This document shows, piece after piece, positions 43,076-51,825 of a stretch of 64,000 nucleotides of DNA. The stretch's first letter is position 1, and each line of letters starts with the position of its first letter. The DNA comes from Pelagibacterales bacterium SAG-MED01 (lineage in GTDB: Bacteria > Pseudomonadota > Alphaproteobacteria > Pelagibacterales > Pelagibacteraceae), in contig JACWCY010000001.1 in assembly GCA_014654455.1 (NCBI GenBank), forward strand, positions 182,001 through 246,000, in the 5' to 3' direction. The notes beneath the pieces are model-generated. The model searched no databases. It was not told where the DNA came from and worked only from the letters and a program-made list of their open reading frames with translations. The position numbers and the translations under genes are program-made.

Positions 43076-44080
43076 TTACATTAATCCAGCTTCTTTGTAG
43101 TATTTAATTGCGCCTGGATGTAATGGAGCAGATAAACCATCTTTAATCATGTTTTTCTTTTCCAAAAATCCAAAAGCAGGATGTTGTTTTTTAAAATCAT
43201 CAAAATTTTCCATCACAGCTTTTGTTACTAAATACACCAACTCATCAGAAACTGAAGCACTTGTAACTACAGTAGCTTTAACACCAAATGTTGTCGCGTC
43301 TTTTTTTTGGTTTGTATAAGTTCCCTTAGGTATTACTGCTTTAGCATAGTAATCAGCACCACTTATTAATCCTTGAACTTCTGAACCTGTTAAATTTATT
43401 GGTGAAGCTTTAGCTGCACAAGTTGCTGCTTGTTCCATTGCTCCGTTAGGAAAACCCACAGAATAACCAAAAGCATCTATTTTACCATCACACAAAGCTT
43501 TTACTTGCTCTGATGAAGTAAGTTCAGTTGTTGATTTAAAGAAACTATTATCAACACCCATAGCTTTCATTAACTCTTCCATAGTTCCTCTTTGCCCTGA
43601 ACCAGGATTACCAATGTTTACAACTTTTCCCTCTAGACCTGCAAAGTTTTTAATTTTAGCTTTTTTTCTAGCCCAAATTTGGAATGGCTCATTGTGAACT
43701 GAAAATACAGCTCTTAGATCACCAAATTTTTTGCCTTCCCATTTGCTTGATCCGTTAACTGCATGGTATTGCCAGTCTGATTGTGCTACACCAAATTGAA
43801 ACTCTCCAGCTTTAATTTGACCAATATTATAATTTGATCCACCAGTTGATGGAGCAGTACATCTGTAAGCTTTAGCAGTACCTTTTTTTCTTCCATGCTC
43901 AGCACTTATTGCTGATTTGTGTAACATTTTACATATAGCGTTACCTGTCTGGAAATATACTCCAGTAGGTCCACCTGTTCCTATCGTGAAGAACTCTGCA
44001 GATTTTGCAACACTAGTTAATGTCAAAGATGCTACAAAAATTAACAAAGCACTAGATAGAGATGTTATCGTTTTTTTCAT
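43076..44080 (-). CDS. TAXI-family TRAP transporter solute receptor
   Basis: Signal peptide, FFTIGTGGPTGVYFQTGNAICKML, FGVAQSDWQYHAVNGSSKWEGKKFGDLRAVFSVHNEPFQIWA, IGNPGSGQRGTMEELM. Confidence 0.94.
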   Translation of the reverse strand: MKKTITSLSSALLIFVASLTLTSVAKSAEFFTIGTGGPTGVYFQTGNAICKMLHKSAISAEHGRKKGTAKAYRCTAPSTGGSNYNIGQIKAGEFQFGVAQSDWQYHAVNGSSKWEGKKFGDLRAVFSVHNEPFQIWARKKAKIKNFAGLEGKVVNIGNPGSGQRGTMEELMKAMGVDNSFFKSTTELTSSEQVKALCDGKIDAFGYSVGFPNGAMEQAATCAAKASPINLTGSEVQGLISGADYYAKAVIPKGTYTNQKKDATTFGVKATVVTSASVSDELVYLVTKAVMENFDDFKKQHPAFGFLEKKNMIKDGLSAPLHPGAIKYYKEAGLM

Positions 44081-44153
44081 TTTTGCCTCCTCTGTGTAAC
44101 TTTATTTATAATTAAATTGTAACAGCAAATTTAGGCCTTTGTATAGAGAGTAT

Positions 44154-45386
44154 TTATATTGTGTCAGACCATTTTTTCAATCTATCCACCCCCTCTGCAA
44201 CTTTTGGAGCTAAATTTTTAATTGTCACATTATCTAAATTTTCGTTTTTTTTATATTCTTGCATAAAATTTTTTCCATCAAAATCTGTAAAGCTTAGTCT
44301 AGCTAGCATTTTTTTTTTATCAAAACCAAAGTCGACTCCAGGTAATAAAGCTACTCCTGTTTTTTCAAGAATATTTTTACACATTTCAGATGATGAGCTA
44401 AATTTTGATTTTGCATTAACAAATTCAGGCATCAAATAAAAACCACCTTGAGATTTGTTTATTAAAATATTATTAGAATTCAAATTTTCATAAACATAAT
44501 TTCCAACAGCTTTAAGAATTTCTTTTGATGATTTTATATAATTCAAATGATTTCCCTCATAAGCCTTAATCGCTGCATATTGGATAGGTGCACTAACAGC
44601 TGAAAAAGTTTCACTTGCTAAAACACTTAATGTGTCTCCTATAATCTTCAAATTTTTAGGTATAATAAAATATCCTAATCTCCAACCTCCAGCACCACAC
44701 CATTTACTTAAACCGGTGCTTATAATAGTTTTTTCAGGACAAAAATTTGAAATAGATTTGTAATCATTGTTAAAACTAAGTTCTGAGTAAATCTCATCAG
44801 ATAAAACTAATAGATTATATTTTTTAACAATCTGACTTATTTCTTCTAAATTTTCACAAATTTGACCAGAAGGATTGTTGGGAGAATTTAAGAATAATAG
44901 GTAATTTTTTTTTTTATTCTTCAAAATAATTTTTTCAATTTCAGATCCAGTTGGAAACCAGTTATTTTCTCTTTTTGTTTGAAGTAATTGAACTTTATTT
45001 CTACCAATGATTGCTTGTGGCATGTAAGAAACCCAACTAGGAACTGGGAGTATAACTTCGCCATCAAAAATAACATGCAATAAAAACATTAATTCTTTAG
45101 ATCCAGGTCCTATAATTACATTATTAGATGTATAACTATAATTTTTTTTAGTTGATGTATATTTCGCAATCGAATTTCTTAGATCATCAAGTCCTTGCAT
45201 GGGCAAATATTTGTTCTGATGAGCATTATTTTTTAATTCATTTACAATATCAGTTGGAATTTGAAATGGTGATTGGCCAAAGCCAAACTTAAAAATTTTT
45301 TTTCCTTTTATCTCAAGTTTTTTAGAAATTTCATTAATTTTTAAAGTCGAAGATGGTTCTAAATTTTTAACAATATCTTTTAACAT
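44154..45386 (-). CDS. Class I/II pyridoxal-phosphate aminotransferase
   Basis: LPMQGLDDLRNSIAKY, FLNSPNNPSGQICE, LVLSDEIYSEL, STGLSKWCGAGGWRLGYF (PLP lysine). Confidence 0.92.
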   Translation of the reverse strand: MLKDIVKNLEPSSTLKINEISKKLEIKGKKIFKFGFGQSPFQIPTDIVNELKNNAHQNKYLPMQGLDDLRNSIAKYTSTKKNYSYTSNNVIIGPGSKELMFLLHVIFDGEVILPVPSWVSYMPQAIIGRNKVQLLQTKRENNWFPTGSEIEKIILKNKKKNYLLFLNSPNNPSGQICENLEEISQIVKKYNLLVLSDEIYSELSFNNDYKSISNFCPEKTIISTGLSKWCGAGGWRLGYFIIPKNLKIIGDTLSVLASETFSAVSAPIQYAAIKAYEGNHLNYIKSSKEILKAVGNYVYENLNSNNILINKSQGGFYLMPEFVNAKSKFSSSSEMCKNILEKTGVALLPGVDFGFDKKKMLARLSFTDFDGKNFMQEYKKNENLDNVTIKNLAPKVAEGVDRLKKWSDTI

Positions 45387-45563
45387 TTTTTAATTTAATT
45401 TAATTTATGTTATAGAAATATTTTTAATTATGCTAAACTAAGTTTGATTAAATAGTAAAATGAGAACTTTTTATCATCCGATTCGGTCATGTTTTAGTCT
45501 ATTTTTGTTCTTTAAGACTAACTACATCTGGTAGATAAAAATTAAGATATACCAAAGATAGAA

Positions 45564-48044
45564 ATGATGAAAAATAAAATTACTGCTGTTCTTGGTCCAA
45601 CAAATACAGGCAAAACTCATTTGGCTATTGAAACTATGTTGTCTTTTGACAGTGGAATGATTGGGTTTCCACTTAGATTGCTAGCTAGAGAAGTTTACGA
45701 TAAAGTTATTAAAAAGACTAGTTTAGATAAAGTTGCTTTAATTACTGGAGAAGAAAAAATTATTCCTCCAAATGCAAGATATTTCCTATGTACAGTTGAG
45801 TCTATGCCTATTGATAAATATTTAGATTTTGTTGCTGTTGATGAAATACAAATGTGTGCGGATCATGAACGAGGTCATATATTTACTGATCGACTATTAA
45901 ATACAAGAGGTAATAAATTAACTATGTTAATGGGTTCAAATACTATTAAAGATGTAATTTCAAAATTAGATGAGGATATAGAGTTTATAAATAGAAATAG
46001 GTTATCTAAACTTACCTATACTGGTCATAAAAAAATATCCAGAATAAATAGAAAAACTGCAATTATTGCATTTTCAGCAGAAGAGGTTTATGCCATAGCA
46101 GAGCTAGTTAGAAGGCAAAAAGGTGGTGCAGCGATTGTTATGGGGTCGCTTAGTCCAAAAACTAGAAATGCTCAAGTTGAATTATATCAATCAGGAGATG
46201 TAGATTTTTTAATTGCTACAGACGCTATAGGAATGGGTATAAATATGGATCTAGATCATGTTTATTTTTCAAACTTGAAAAAATTTGATGGCAAAAAACT
46301 AAGGAAATTAAATTTGTCAGAAATAGGACAAATTGCAGGAAGAGCAGGTAGGTACTTAAATGATGGAAACTTTGGTGTTACTGGACAATGCAAGGAAATA
46401 AATGCCGAAGAGGTTGATTTATTGGAAAATCATAAATTTGAAAAAATTCAATCTTTGTTTTGGAGAAATTCTAATTTAAATTTTGACAATCCTTTTAAAC
46501 TAATAAAGTCTTTAGATGAAAAACCACATAAAAGTTGGTTAAGAAAAATTCATGAATGTGAAGATGAAAAGGCTTTAAAGTTTTTCTTAAATGATAAAAA
46601 TTTAGATAAGATTGATTTTAATAAAGAAAAATTAAATCTTTTATGGGAATGTTGTCAAATACCTGATTTTGTCAAGAAGACTTACGGCAATCATTATCAA
46701 GTTATTGGAAATGTTTTTAAATATTTAAATAGTAAAAAAGGTAAAATTACTGATGATTTCATGCGACTACAATTGATTAAACTGGATAAATTAGAAGGAA
46801 ATGTAGATTCTTTATCGAATAGAATTGCAAATGTTAGAACTTGGTCTTATGTTTCAAATAAAATTAATTGGGTTGAAAATCAAAATTATTGGATAGAAAA
46901 AACTAAATTATTAGAGGACAAACTATCAGATAGGCTTCATGAAGAACTTACTAAAACTTTTATTGATAAACGAGCAAGTGTTCTCGCTAGAGGATTAAAA
47001 CAAGATATGGAATTTAATACTAAAATTTTGGAAAATAATGATGTAATGATTGATGATCAGTTTATAGGAAAAATAAACGGACTTAAATTAGAATTAGATC
47101 TAAAAAAAGGGGCTTTAGAAACAGATATAAAATCTCTAAAAAAAGCGGCCAGACATACCGTAGGTCCTGAGCTTGAAAAAAGAATTCAAAGTATAATTGA
47201 GACAGGTTTAATTGAATTAAAAGATGATTTTAAAATTTATTGGAATAAATTTTCTATTGGAAAATTAATGCCAGGAAAAGATTATTTGAATCCAAATTTT
47301 GAATTAATAGTTGATGACATTTTAGAACAAAATCAAAAACATAAATTAATTAATTTTATTGAAAAATGGCTTAAGAATAAAATTAATAAGATTCTAGAAA
47401 GCCTAATTGATTTAAAAAATCTAAAAAAAGAAAACTCCTCAGTTAAAGCTCTTGCATATCAATTATATGAGAATAATGGAGTGCTTAAAAGAGAACAGGT
47501 TTCTGAATACCTTAAAAAACTGGAACAAAACGAAAGAAAAATTTTGAGAGATCTTGGGGTAAAATTTGGTAGGTACCATGTTTTTCTTCACAGATTGATA
47601 AAACCAGAAGCTGTATCATTAAGAACATTGCTTTGGAAAAATTATCACCAAAAATACTTTGATTTAAAACCTCCAACTTTTGGTTTAAATTTTTTAAATG
47701 ATAAAAATAAAACTAATAAAAATTTTATGTTACTTTGTGGATTTGAAAAATTTGAAAATTTTTTTGTAAGAATTGATATTCTAGAAAGATTATTTATGCA
47801 AATAATAAATTATGACTCTAAAGAAACTAAAGAAATAAAAATGATACCAGAAATGTTAAATTTACTTGGCTGTAACAAAGATAATTTCAAAAAACTTTTA
47901 CGAAGTATGAACTATAAAATTATAGAAAAAAATGATGAATTATTTTTCAAATATATGCCCAAAAAAAGCAATAAGTTAAAAAATGAAAAAAAAACTACAA
48001 AAGAAAATCCTTTTATTGTATTAAAAAATTTCAATTTCAATTAA
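45564..48044 (+). CDS. SUV3/SUPV3L1-like ATP-dependent RNA helicase
   Basis: AVLGPTNTGKTHLAIETML, DEIQMCADHERGHIFTDRLL, ATDAIGMGINMDLDHVYFSNLKKFDG, GQIAGRAGRYLNDGNFGVTG. Confidence 0.92.
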   Translation: MMKNKITAVLGPTNTGKTHLAIETMLSFDSGMIGFPLRLLAREVYDKVIKKTSLDKVALITGEEKIIPPNARYFLCTVESMPIDKYLDFVAVDEIQMCADHERGHIFTDRLLNTRGNKLTMLMGSNTIKDVISKLDEDIEFINRNRLSKLTYTGHKKISRINRKTAIIAFSAEEVYAIAELVRRQKGGAAIVMGSLSPKTRNAQVELYQSGDVDFLIATDAIGMGINMDLDHVYFSNLKKFDGKKLRKLNLSEIGQIAGRAGRYLNDGNFGVTGQCKEINAEEVDLLENHKFEKIQSLFWRNSNLNFDNPFKLIKSLDEKPHKSWLRKIHECEDEKALKFFLNDKNLDKIDFNKEKLNLLWECCQIPDFVKKTYGNHYQVIGNVFKYLNSKKGKITDDFMRLQLIKLDKLEGNVDSLSNRIANVRTWSYVSNKINWVENQNYWIEKTKLLEDKLSDRLHEELTKTFIDKRASVLARGLKQDMEFNTKILENNDVMIDDQFIGKINGLKLELDLKKGALETDIKSLKKAARHTVGPELEKRIQSIIETGLIELKDDFKIYWNKFSIGKLMPGKDYLNPNFELIVDDILEQNQKHKLINFIEKWLKNKINKILESLIDLKNLKKENSSVKALAYQLYENNGVLKREQVSEYLKKLEQNERKILRDLGVKFGRYHVFLHRLIKPEAVSLRTLLWKNYHQKYFDLKPPTFGLNFLNDKNKTNKNFMLLCGFEKFENFFVRIDILERLFMQIINYDSKETKEIKMIPEMLNLLGCNKDNFKKLLRSMNYKIIEKNDELFFKYMPKKSNKLKNEKKTTKENPFIVLKNFNFN

Positions 48045-48050
48045 AAAGTT

Positions 48051-48464
48051 ATGTTTTTTAAAAATAATAAAGAAAATAACAAAGTTCAAGATTTAGACAA
48101 AATTGCAGCTTTATTAATTCATGCAGCTAAAATAGATCAAAATTATTCAAGCCAAGAAGAAGAAATTATTAAACAAACTCTTTTAAAGATTGGTGCTAAT
48201 AACGAAAGTATAAAAATAATAATTAATAATGGTAAAAAAATTGAAGAAGACTCTAATCAAATCCTAGAGTTTACTAAAGAAGTAAAAAATATGAATGAAG
48301 ATAATAAAATTAAAATTATAGAGGCTCTGTGGAAAATTATTTATTCTAATAAAGATGCTGATATTTATGAAACTAACTTAATGAGAAGACTTGCAGGATT
48401 GTTGTATATTGACAGTAAAATAATGGGTGATATTAAAGATAAAATTAAAAAAGAAAATTTATAA
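48051..48464 (+). CDS. TerB-like (tellurite resistance TerB fold) protein
   Basis: [31 protein letters not shown]...[37 protein letters not shown]. Confidence 0.75.
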   Translation: MFFKNNKENNKVQDLDKIAALLIHAAKIDQNYSSQEEEIIKQTLLKIGANNESIKIIINNGKKIEEDSNQILEFTKEVKNMNEDNKIKIIEALWKIIYSNKDADIYETNLMRRLAGLLYIDSKIMGDIKDKIKKENL

Positions 48465-48790
48465 TGACCTACATAGTTAACGACAAATGTATCAAGTGTA
48501 AATTAATGGACTGTGTTGAAGTTTGTCCTGTTGATTGTTTCTATGAGGGAAAAAATATGCTTGTAATTAAACCGGAGGAGTGTATAGATTGTGGCGTTTG
48601 TGAACCAGAATGTCCTGTGGATGCTATCAAAGCGGATACAGAGTCTGGGAGCGAAAAATGGTTAGAAATCAATAAACAGTATTCTGAAATCTGGCCCAAC
48701 ATAACGGAAAAAAAAGATCCTCCAGCGGATCATGAAAAATTTAAAGATGAGCAAGATAAGTTTGAAAAATATTTTAAAGAAAACATTTAA
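48464..48790 (+). CDS. fdxA: Ferredoxin (7Fe-8S / FdxA type)
   Basis: [29 protein letters not shown]...[19 protein letters not shown]. Confidence 0.95.
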   Translation: MTYIVNDKCIKCKLMDCVEVCPVDCFYEGKNMLVIKPEECIDCGVCEPECPVDAIKADTESGSEKWLEINKQYSEIWPNITEKKDPPADHEKFKDEQDKFEKYFKENI

Positions 48791-49637
48791 AAAAAAATCA
48801 GTAAAATTGGTGAAAAAAAAAGTAGCAAAAAAGACTACTAAATTAAAAGTCAATAAATCAAAGACAATTTCAAATAAAAAACAAAAAAAAATCATTAAGT
48901 TAAAAAATTTAAAAAGTAAAAAAATTATCAATAAAAAATTAGTTAAAAAGAATAATGAAAAAATTGAAAATAAAACTGAAAATTTAAGAATTTCAAAAGG
49001 TAATGAAATCAAACCTGAAATAAAGAAAGTAAAAAAACAAGAAACTGAAAAGAAAGAATACAAAGTTAAAGATTATGTTGTTTACCCAAAACATGGTGTA
49101 GGGCAAATCATTGAGTTTAAAAAAATCAGTATTGGTGGAATTGATGTAGAGACTTATATAATTAAGTTTGAAAAAGACAAAGCTAACGGAATGGTCCCAG
49201 TAAATAAACAATCTCACCTTAGACCATTAGCTACCATAAACCAGGTTAACAAGTGTATTTCAATACTCAAAAGTAAACCAAAAATTAAAAGATCAATGTG
49301 GAGTCGAAGAGCTCAAGAATACGAAGCTAAAATATCATCGGGCAAGATATATGAGTTGGCTGAAGTTGTAAGAGATCTAAATAAAGGAGATGATTTAATG
49401 GTTGATCAATCTTACAGTGAAAGACAGTTATTTGAGAAAGCTTATGAAAGAATGTTATCTGAATTTCAAATTATTTTAAATATTTCATTAGAAGACACTC
49501 AAAAAAAACTAGATAAGGCTTTAAAAAGAAATTTAGAAAATCAATCTAAACCTACGGCGACCACTCCTAAAAATCCATCATCTGATTTACCTGTTGAAGA
49601 AACTATTTCTGATACAGATGAAAATATAGAGGAATAA
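48732..49637 (+). CDS. carD: CarD/CdnL-family transcription regulator with lysine-rich N-terminal extension
   Basis: CarD domain [48 protein letters not shown]; start uncertain (48732, 48747, or a GTG/TTG after the ferredoxin stop). Confidence 0.9.
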   Translation: MKNLKMSKISLKNILKKTFKKKSVKLVKKKVAKKTTKLKVNKSKTISNKKQKKIIKLKNLKSKKIINKKLVKKNNEKIENKTENLRISKGNEIKPEIKKVKKQETEKKEYKVKDYVVYPKHGVGQIIEFKKISIGGIDVETYIIKFEKDKANGMVPVNKQSHLRPLATINQVNKCISILKSKPKIKRSMWSRRAQEYEAKISSGKIYELAEVVRDLNKGDDLMVDQSYSERQLFEKAYERMLSEFQIILNISLEDTQKKLDKALKRNLENQSKPTATTPKNPSSDLPVEETISDTDENIEE

Positions 49638-49640
49638 AAA

Positions 49641-49680
49641 AAAACGCCTCTCACACGTAAATCGTTATGAGAAGCGTTTT
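49641..49680. terminator. Bidirectional intrinsic terminator between carD and the small basic peptide gene
   Basis: AAAACGCCTCTCACACG-taaat-CGTTATGAGAAGCGTTTT hairpin with A/T tracts on both sides; convergent genes. Confidence 0.85.
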
Positions 49681-49700
49681 TAATAAAGAATACTAAATAA

Positions 49701-49775
49701 TTATCTTCTTCTTCTTTTTTTAGCTTTCTTTGCTTTTTTCTTAGCTTTCTTTGCTTTTTTTCTTCTCTTAGGCAT
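49701..49775 (-). CDS. 24-aa polycationic peptide (Lys/Arg/Ala), absent from the supplied ORF track
   Basis: MPKRRKKAKKAKKKAKKAKKRRRR*; strong SD AAAAAGGGAGCTAAAGATG, upstream promoter-like elements and a downstream terminator. Confidence 0.8.
   Translation of the reverse strand: MPKRRKKAKKAKKKAKKAKKRRRR
49720..49760. repeat. Tandem 20-nt direct repeat with 21-nt period inside the small peptide gene
   Basis: TTAGCTTTCTTTGCTTTTTT at 49720-49739 and 49741-49760; encodes a repeated 7-residue AKKAKKK unit. Confidence 0.85.
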
Positions 49776-49796
49776 CTTTAGCTCCCTTTTTAGTTA

Positions 49797-49817
49797 AACG
49801 AATCAAAATGATTCGTT
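49797..49817 (-). promoter_or_regulatory. Perfect 8-bp-arm hairpin in the leader of the small peptide gene
   Basis: AACGAATC-attтt/aaaat-GATTCGTT inverted repeat (5-nt loop), between predicted transcription start and SD. Confidence 0.7.
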
Positions 49818-49826
49818 ATTAAGTTA

Positions 49827-49855
49827 TTTTTATTTTTTTATGCACGTTATGTCAA
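49827..49855 (-). promoter_or_regulatory. Sigma70-like promoter for the small peptide gene
   Basis: Minus strand TTGACA (49850-49855), 17-nt spacer, TAAAAA (49827-49832); predicted start about 49820. Confidence 0.55.
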
Positions 49856-49974
49856 TTCTTTAATTAAATTTAAAATTTATAAAAAATATTTCAAAAATTT
49901 TTTTTTCTCTTATAATTCAAATGTTTAAAAAAGTTAGTGTTTATGCGTATAATAAACTAATTTCTTAAATATTT

Positions 49975-51675
49975 TTAATAATGTTTTTCAAATTCATTTT
50001 TATATTTTTTAATTATTTTATATCTTTTTAATTTTAAAGTTGGTGTCATCATTCCATTTTCAATCGTAAATTGTTCTTTAATTACAAAAAATTTTTTAAT
50101 TTTTTCTATTTTTGATAAATTTTTATTTATTTTTTCTATTTCTTTATAAATTATTTCTTCTTTTATAGTTTTTTTATCTTTTGAAAGAACTAATAAAGCG
50201 ATTAAATAAGGTTTGTTATCACCATAAACTAGTGCTTGTTCTATAAAATCAATTTTTATCAAATCATTTTCAATTTTTACTGGCGAAATGTTGTCACCTC
50301 CCGGTGTAATCAATATGTCTTTCTTTCTATCGGTAATTTTTAAATATCCATTTTCAAATTGCCCTATATCTCCTGTTGATAACCATCCATCTTTTAAAAC
50401 ATTATTAGTTTCTTCTTGATTGTTCCAATATCCTAACATTACATTTTCTCCCTTAATTAATATTTCACCGTCTTCTGCGATTTTAACTTTATTTCCAAAA
50501 AAAGGAGGCCCTACAGTCTCAATTCTAATATCTGATATCGGATTACAACTAACTACCGGAGATGTTTCAGTGAGACCATATCCCTGAAGAGTTGGTAAAC
50601 CAATAGCATTTAAAAAATTACCAACTTCTTCATCTAGTGCCCCACCTCCAGATATAAAAGCTTTTAATGATCCACCAAATTGGACTTTAATCTTTTTTCT
50701 TACCGTAATGTCACAAATTTTTTGAAATATACTATCTAAAAAAGATATCTTTTTTTTTAGTAATTTCTTTTCACCCAAATTTAATGTTTTATTTATTAAA
50801 AATTTTTTTATACCCTCAGCCTTACTGAAATTTGATTTTATCTTTTGGTATAAATTTTGATAAAATCTTGGAACTGCAGTCATGATATCAGGATTACATT
50901 CTCCCATATTTTTAATCAATTTATCTATACTCTCAGCATAAAAGACTTTTGCACCAACAGCTATTTGAACAAACTGCACTGTATGTTCATAAGAATGGGA
51001 TAGTGGTAACCAAGTCAAAAATTTTGGTTTAGATGATATAATTTCTTTAAGCAAATCATAAGAACCTTCACAATTATTTAAAATACCACCATGACTTAAC
51101 ATTACTCCTTTGGGGTTTCCCTGTGTGCCAGAAGTATAAATTATACAGGCAAGATCTTTTCTTTCTAATCCTAAATTAATTAAGTCTTTTTTTTTATAAA
51201 CTTCATTTTCAAAAATTTTTTTTATATTTATAATTTTTTTATAATCACTTTTAATATCTTCAAAAGTAATAACTATTTTTATGAAGTTGTTTTTTTTAAT
51301 TAATAAATCAATCTTGTCATATTGAAATTGATCTGAAACAATAATGACCGAAGGTTTACAATCATTAATAAGATACTCATAATCTCTTTCTGTATATGTA
51401 GTATAAGCTGGTACAGTAACTCCTTTTGTAGTCATTATAGCTAAATCTGAAATTAACCATTCGGGTCTATTATCTGAGATTAACAAACATCGATCATTTT
51501 TTTTTAAATATTTTCCTAATTCATCTGATAATTTTTGAATACAATCCAAAGTCTTTTGCCAAGTAAAAATATTATCTGGAGTTTTAAGTGATTTTAAAAA
51601 AATATTATTCGGATCTTGTTGATTGAACTGAAAGTTAAACAGCTCTAATAGATTATTATATTTATTTAATTCCAT
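49975..51675 (-). CDS. Long-chain acyl-CoA synthetase (AMP-forming)
   Basis: LACIIYTSGTQGNPKGVMLSHGG, LQGYGLTETSPVVSCNP, GWLSTGDIGQFENGYLKITDRKKDI; start set at MELNKYNN because the upstream ORF extension reads through tRNA-Leu. Confidence 0.93.
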   Translation of the reverse strand: MELNKYNNLLELFNFQFNQQDPNNIFLKSLKTPDNIFTWQKTLDCIQKLSDELGKYLKKNDRCLLISDNRPEWLISDLAIMTTKGVTVPAYTTYTERDYEYLINDCKPSVIIVSDQFQYDKIDLLIKKNNFIKIVITFEDIKSDYKKIINIKKIFENEVYKKKDLINLGLERKDLACIIYTSGTQGNPKGVMLSHGGILNNCEGSYDLLKEIISSKPKFLTWLPLSHSYEHTVQFVQIAVGAKVFYAESIDKLIKNMGECNPDIMTAVPRFYQNLYQKIKSNFSKAEGIKKFLINKTLNLGEKKLLKKKISFLDSIFQKICDITVRKKIKVQFGGSLKAFISGGGALDEEVGNFLNAIGLPTLQGYGLTETSPVVSCNPISDIRIETVGPPFFGNKVKIAEDGEILIKGENVMLGYWNNQEETNNVLKDGWLSTGDIGQFENGYLKITDRKKDILITPGGDNISPVKIENDLIKIDFIEQALVYGDNKPYLIALLVLSKDKKTIKEEIIYKEIEKINKNLSKIEKIKKFFVIKEQFTIENGMMTPTLKLKRYKIIKKYKNEFEKHY

Positions 51676-51681
51676 AAATTT

Positions 51682-51766
51682 TGGTGGGCGAAGAGAGAAT
51701 CGAACTCTCACTTCTTGCGAAACACGATTTTGAGTCGTGCGCGTCTACCAGTTCCGCCATTCGCCC
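51682..51766 (-). tRNA. tRNA-Leu (anticodon CAA), CCA encoded
   Basis: Reverse complement GGGCGAATGGCGGAACTGGTAGACGCGCACGACTCAAAATCGTGTTTCGCAAGAAGTGAGAGTTCGATTCTCTCTTCGCCCACCA. Confidence 0.96.
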
Positions 51767-51825
51767 TTAATTGTTTAATTATTAATTAAATAGTATAAGA
51801 ACTAAAATTATATTAAAACCAAAAA

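Noticed and set aside
45461-45535. 24-aa leader [27 protein letters not shown] upstream of the helicase
   Set aside because: No clear SD, no regulatory codon run or terminator hairpin following it; probably chance.
48662-49217. Minus-strand Phe-rich ORFs (133 aa and 74 aa)
   Set aside because: Reverse complement of the lysine-rich CarD tail (AAA to TTT); composition artefact.
51676-51711. Extended start of acyl-CoA synthetase (MRVRFSLRPPKF...)
   Set aside because: This segment is translated tRNA-Leu sequence; the real start is most likely ATG at 51675.
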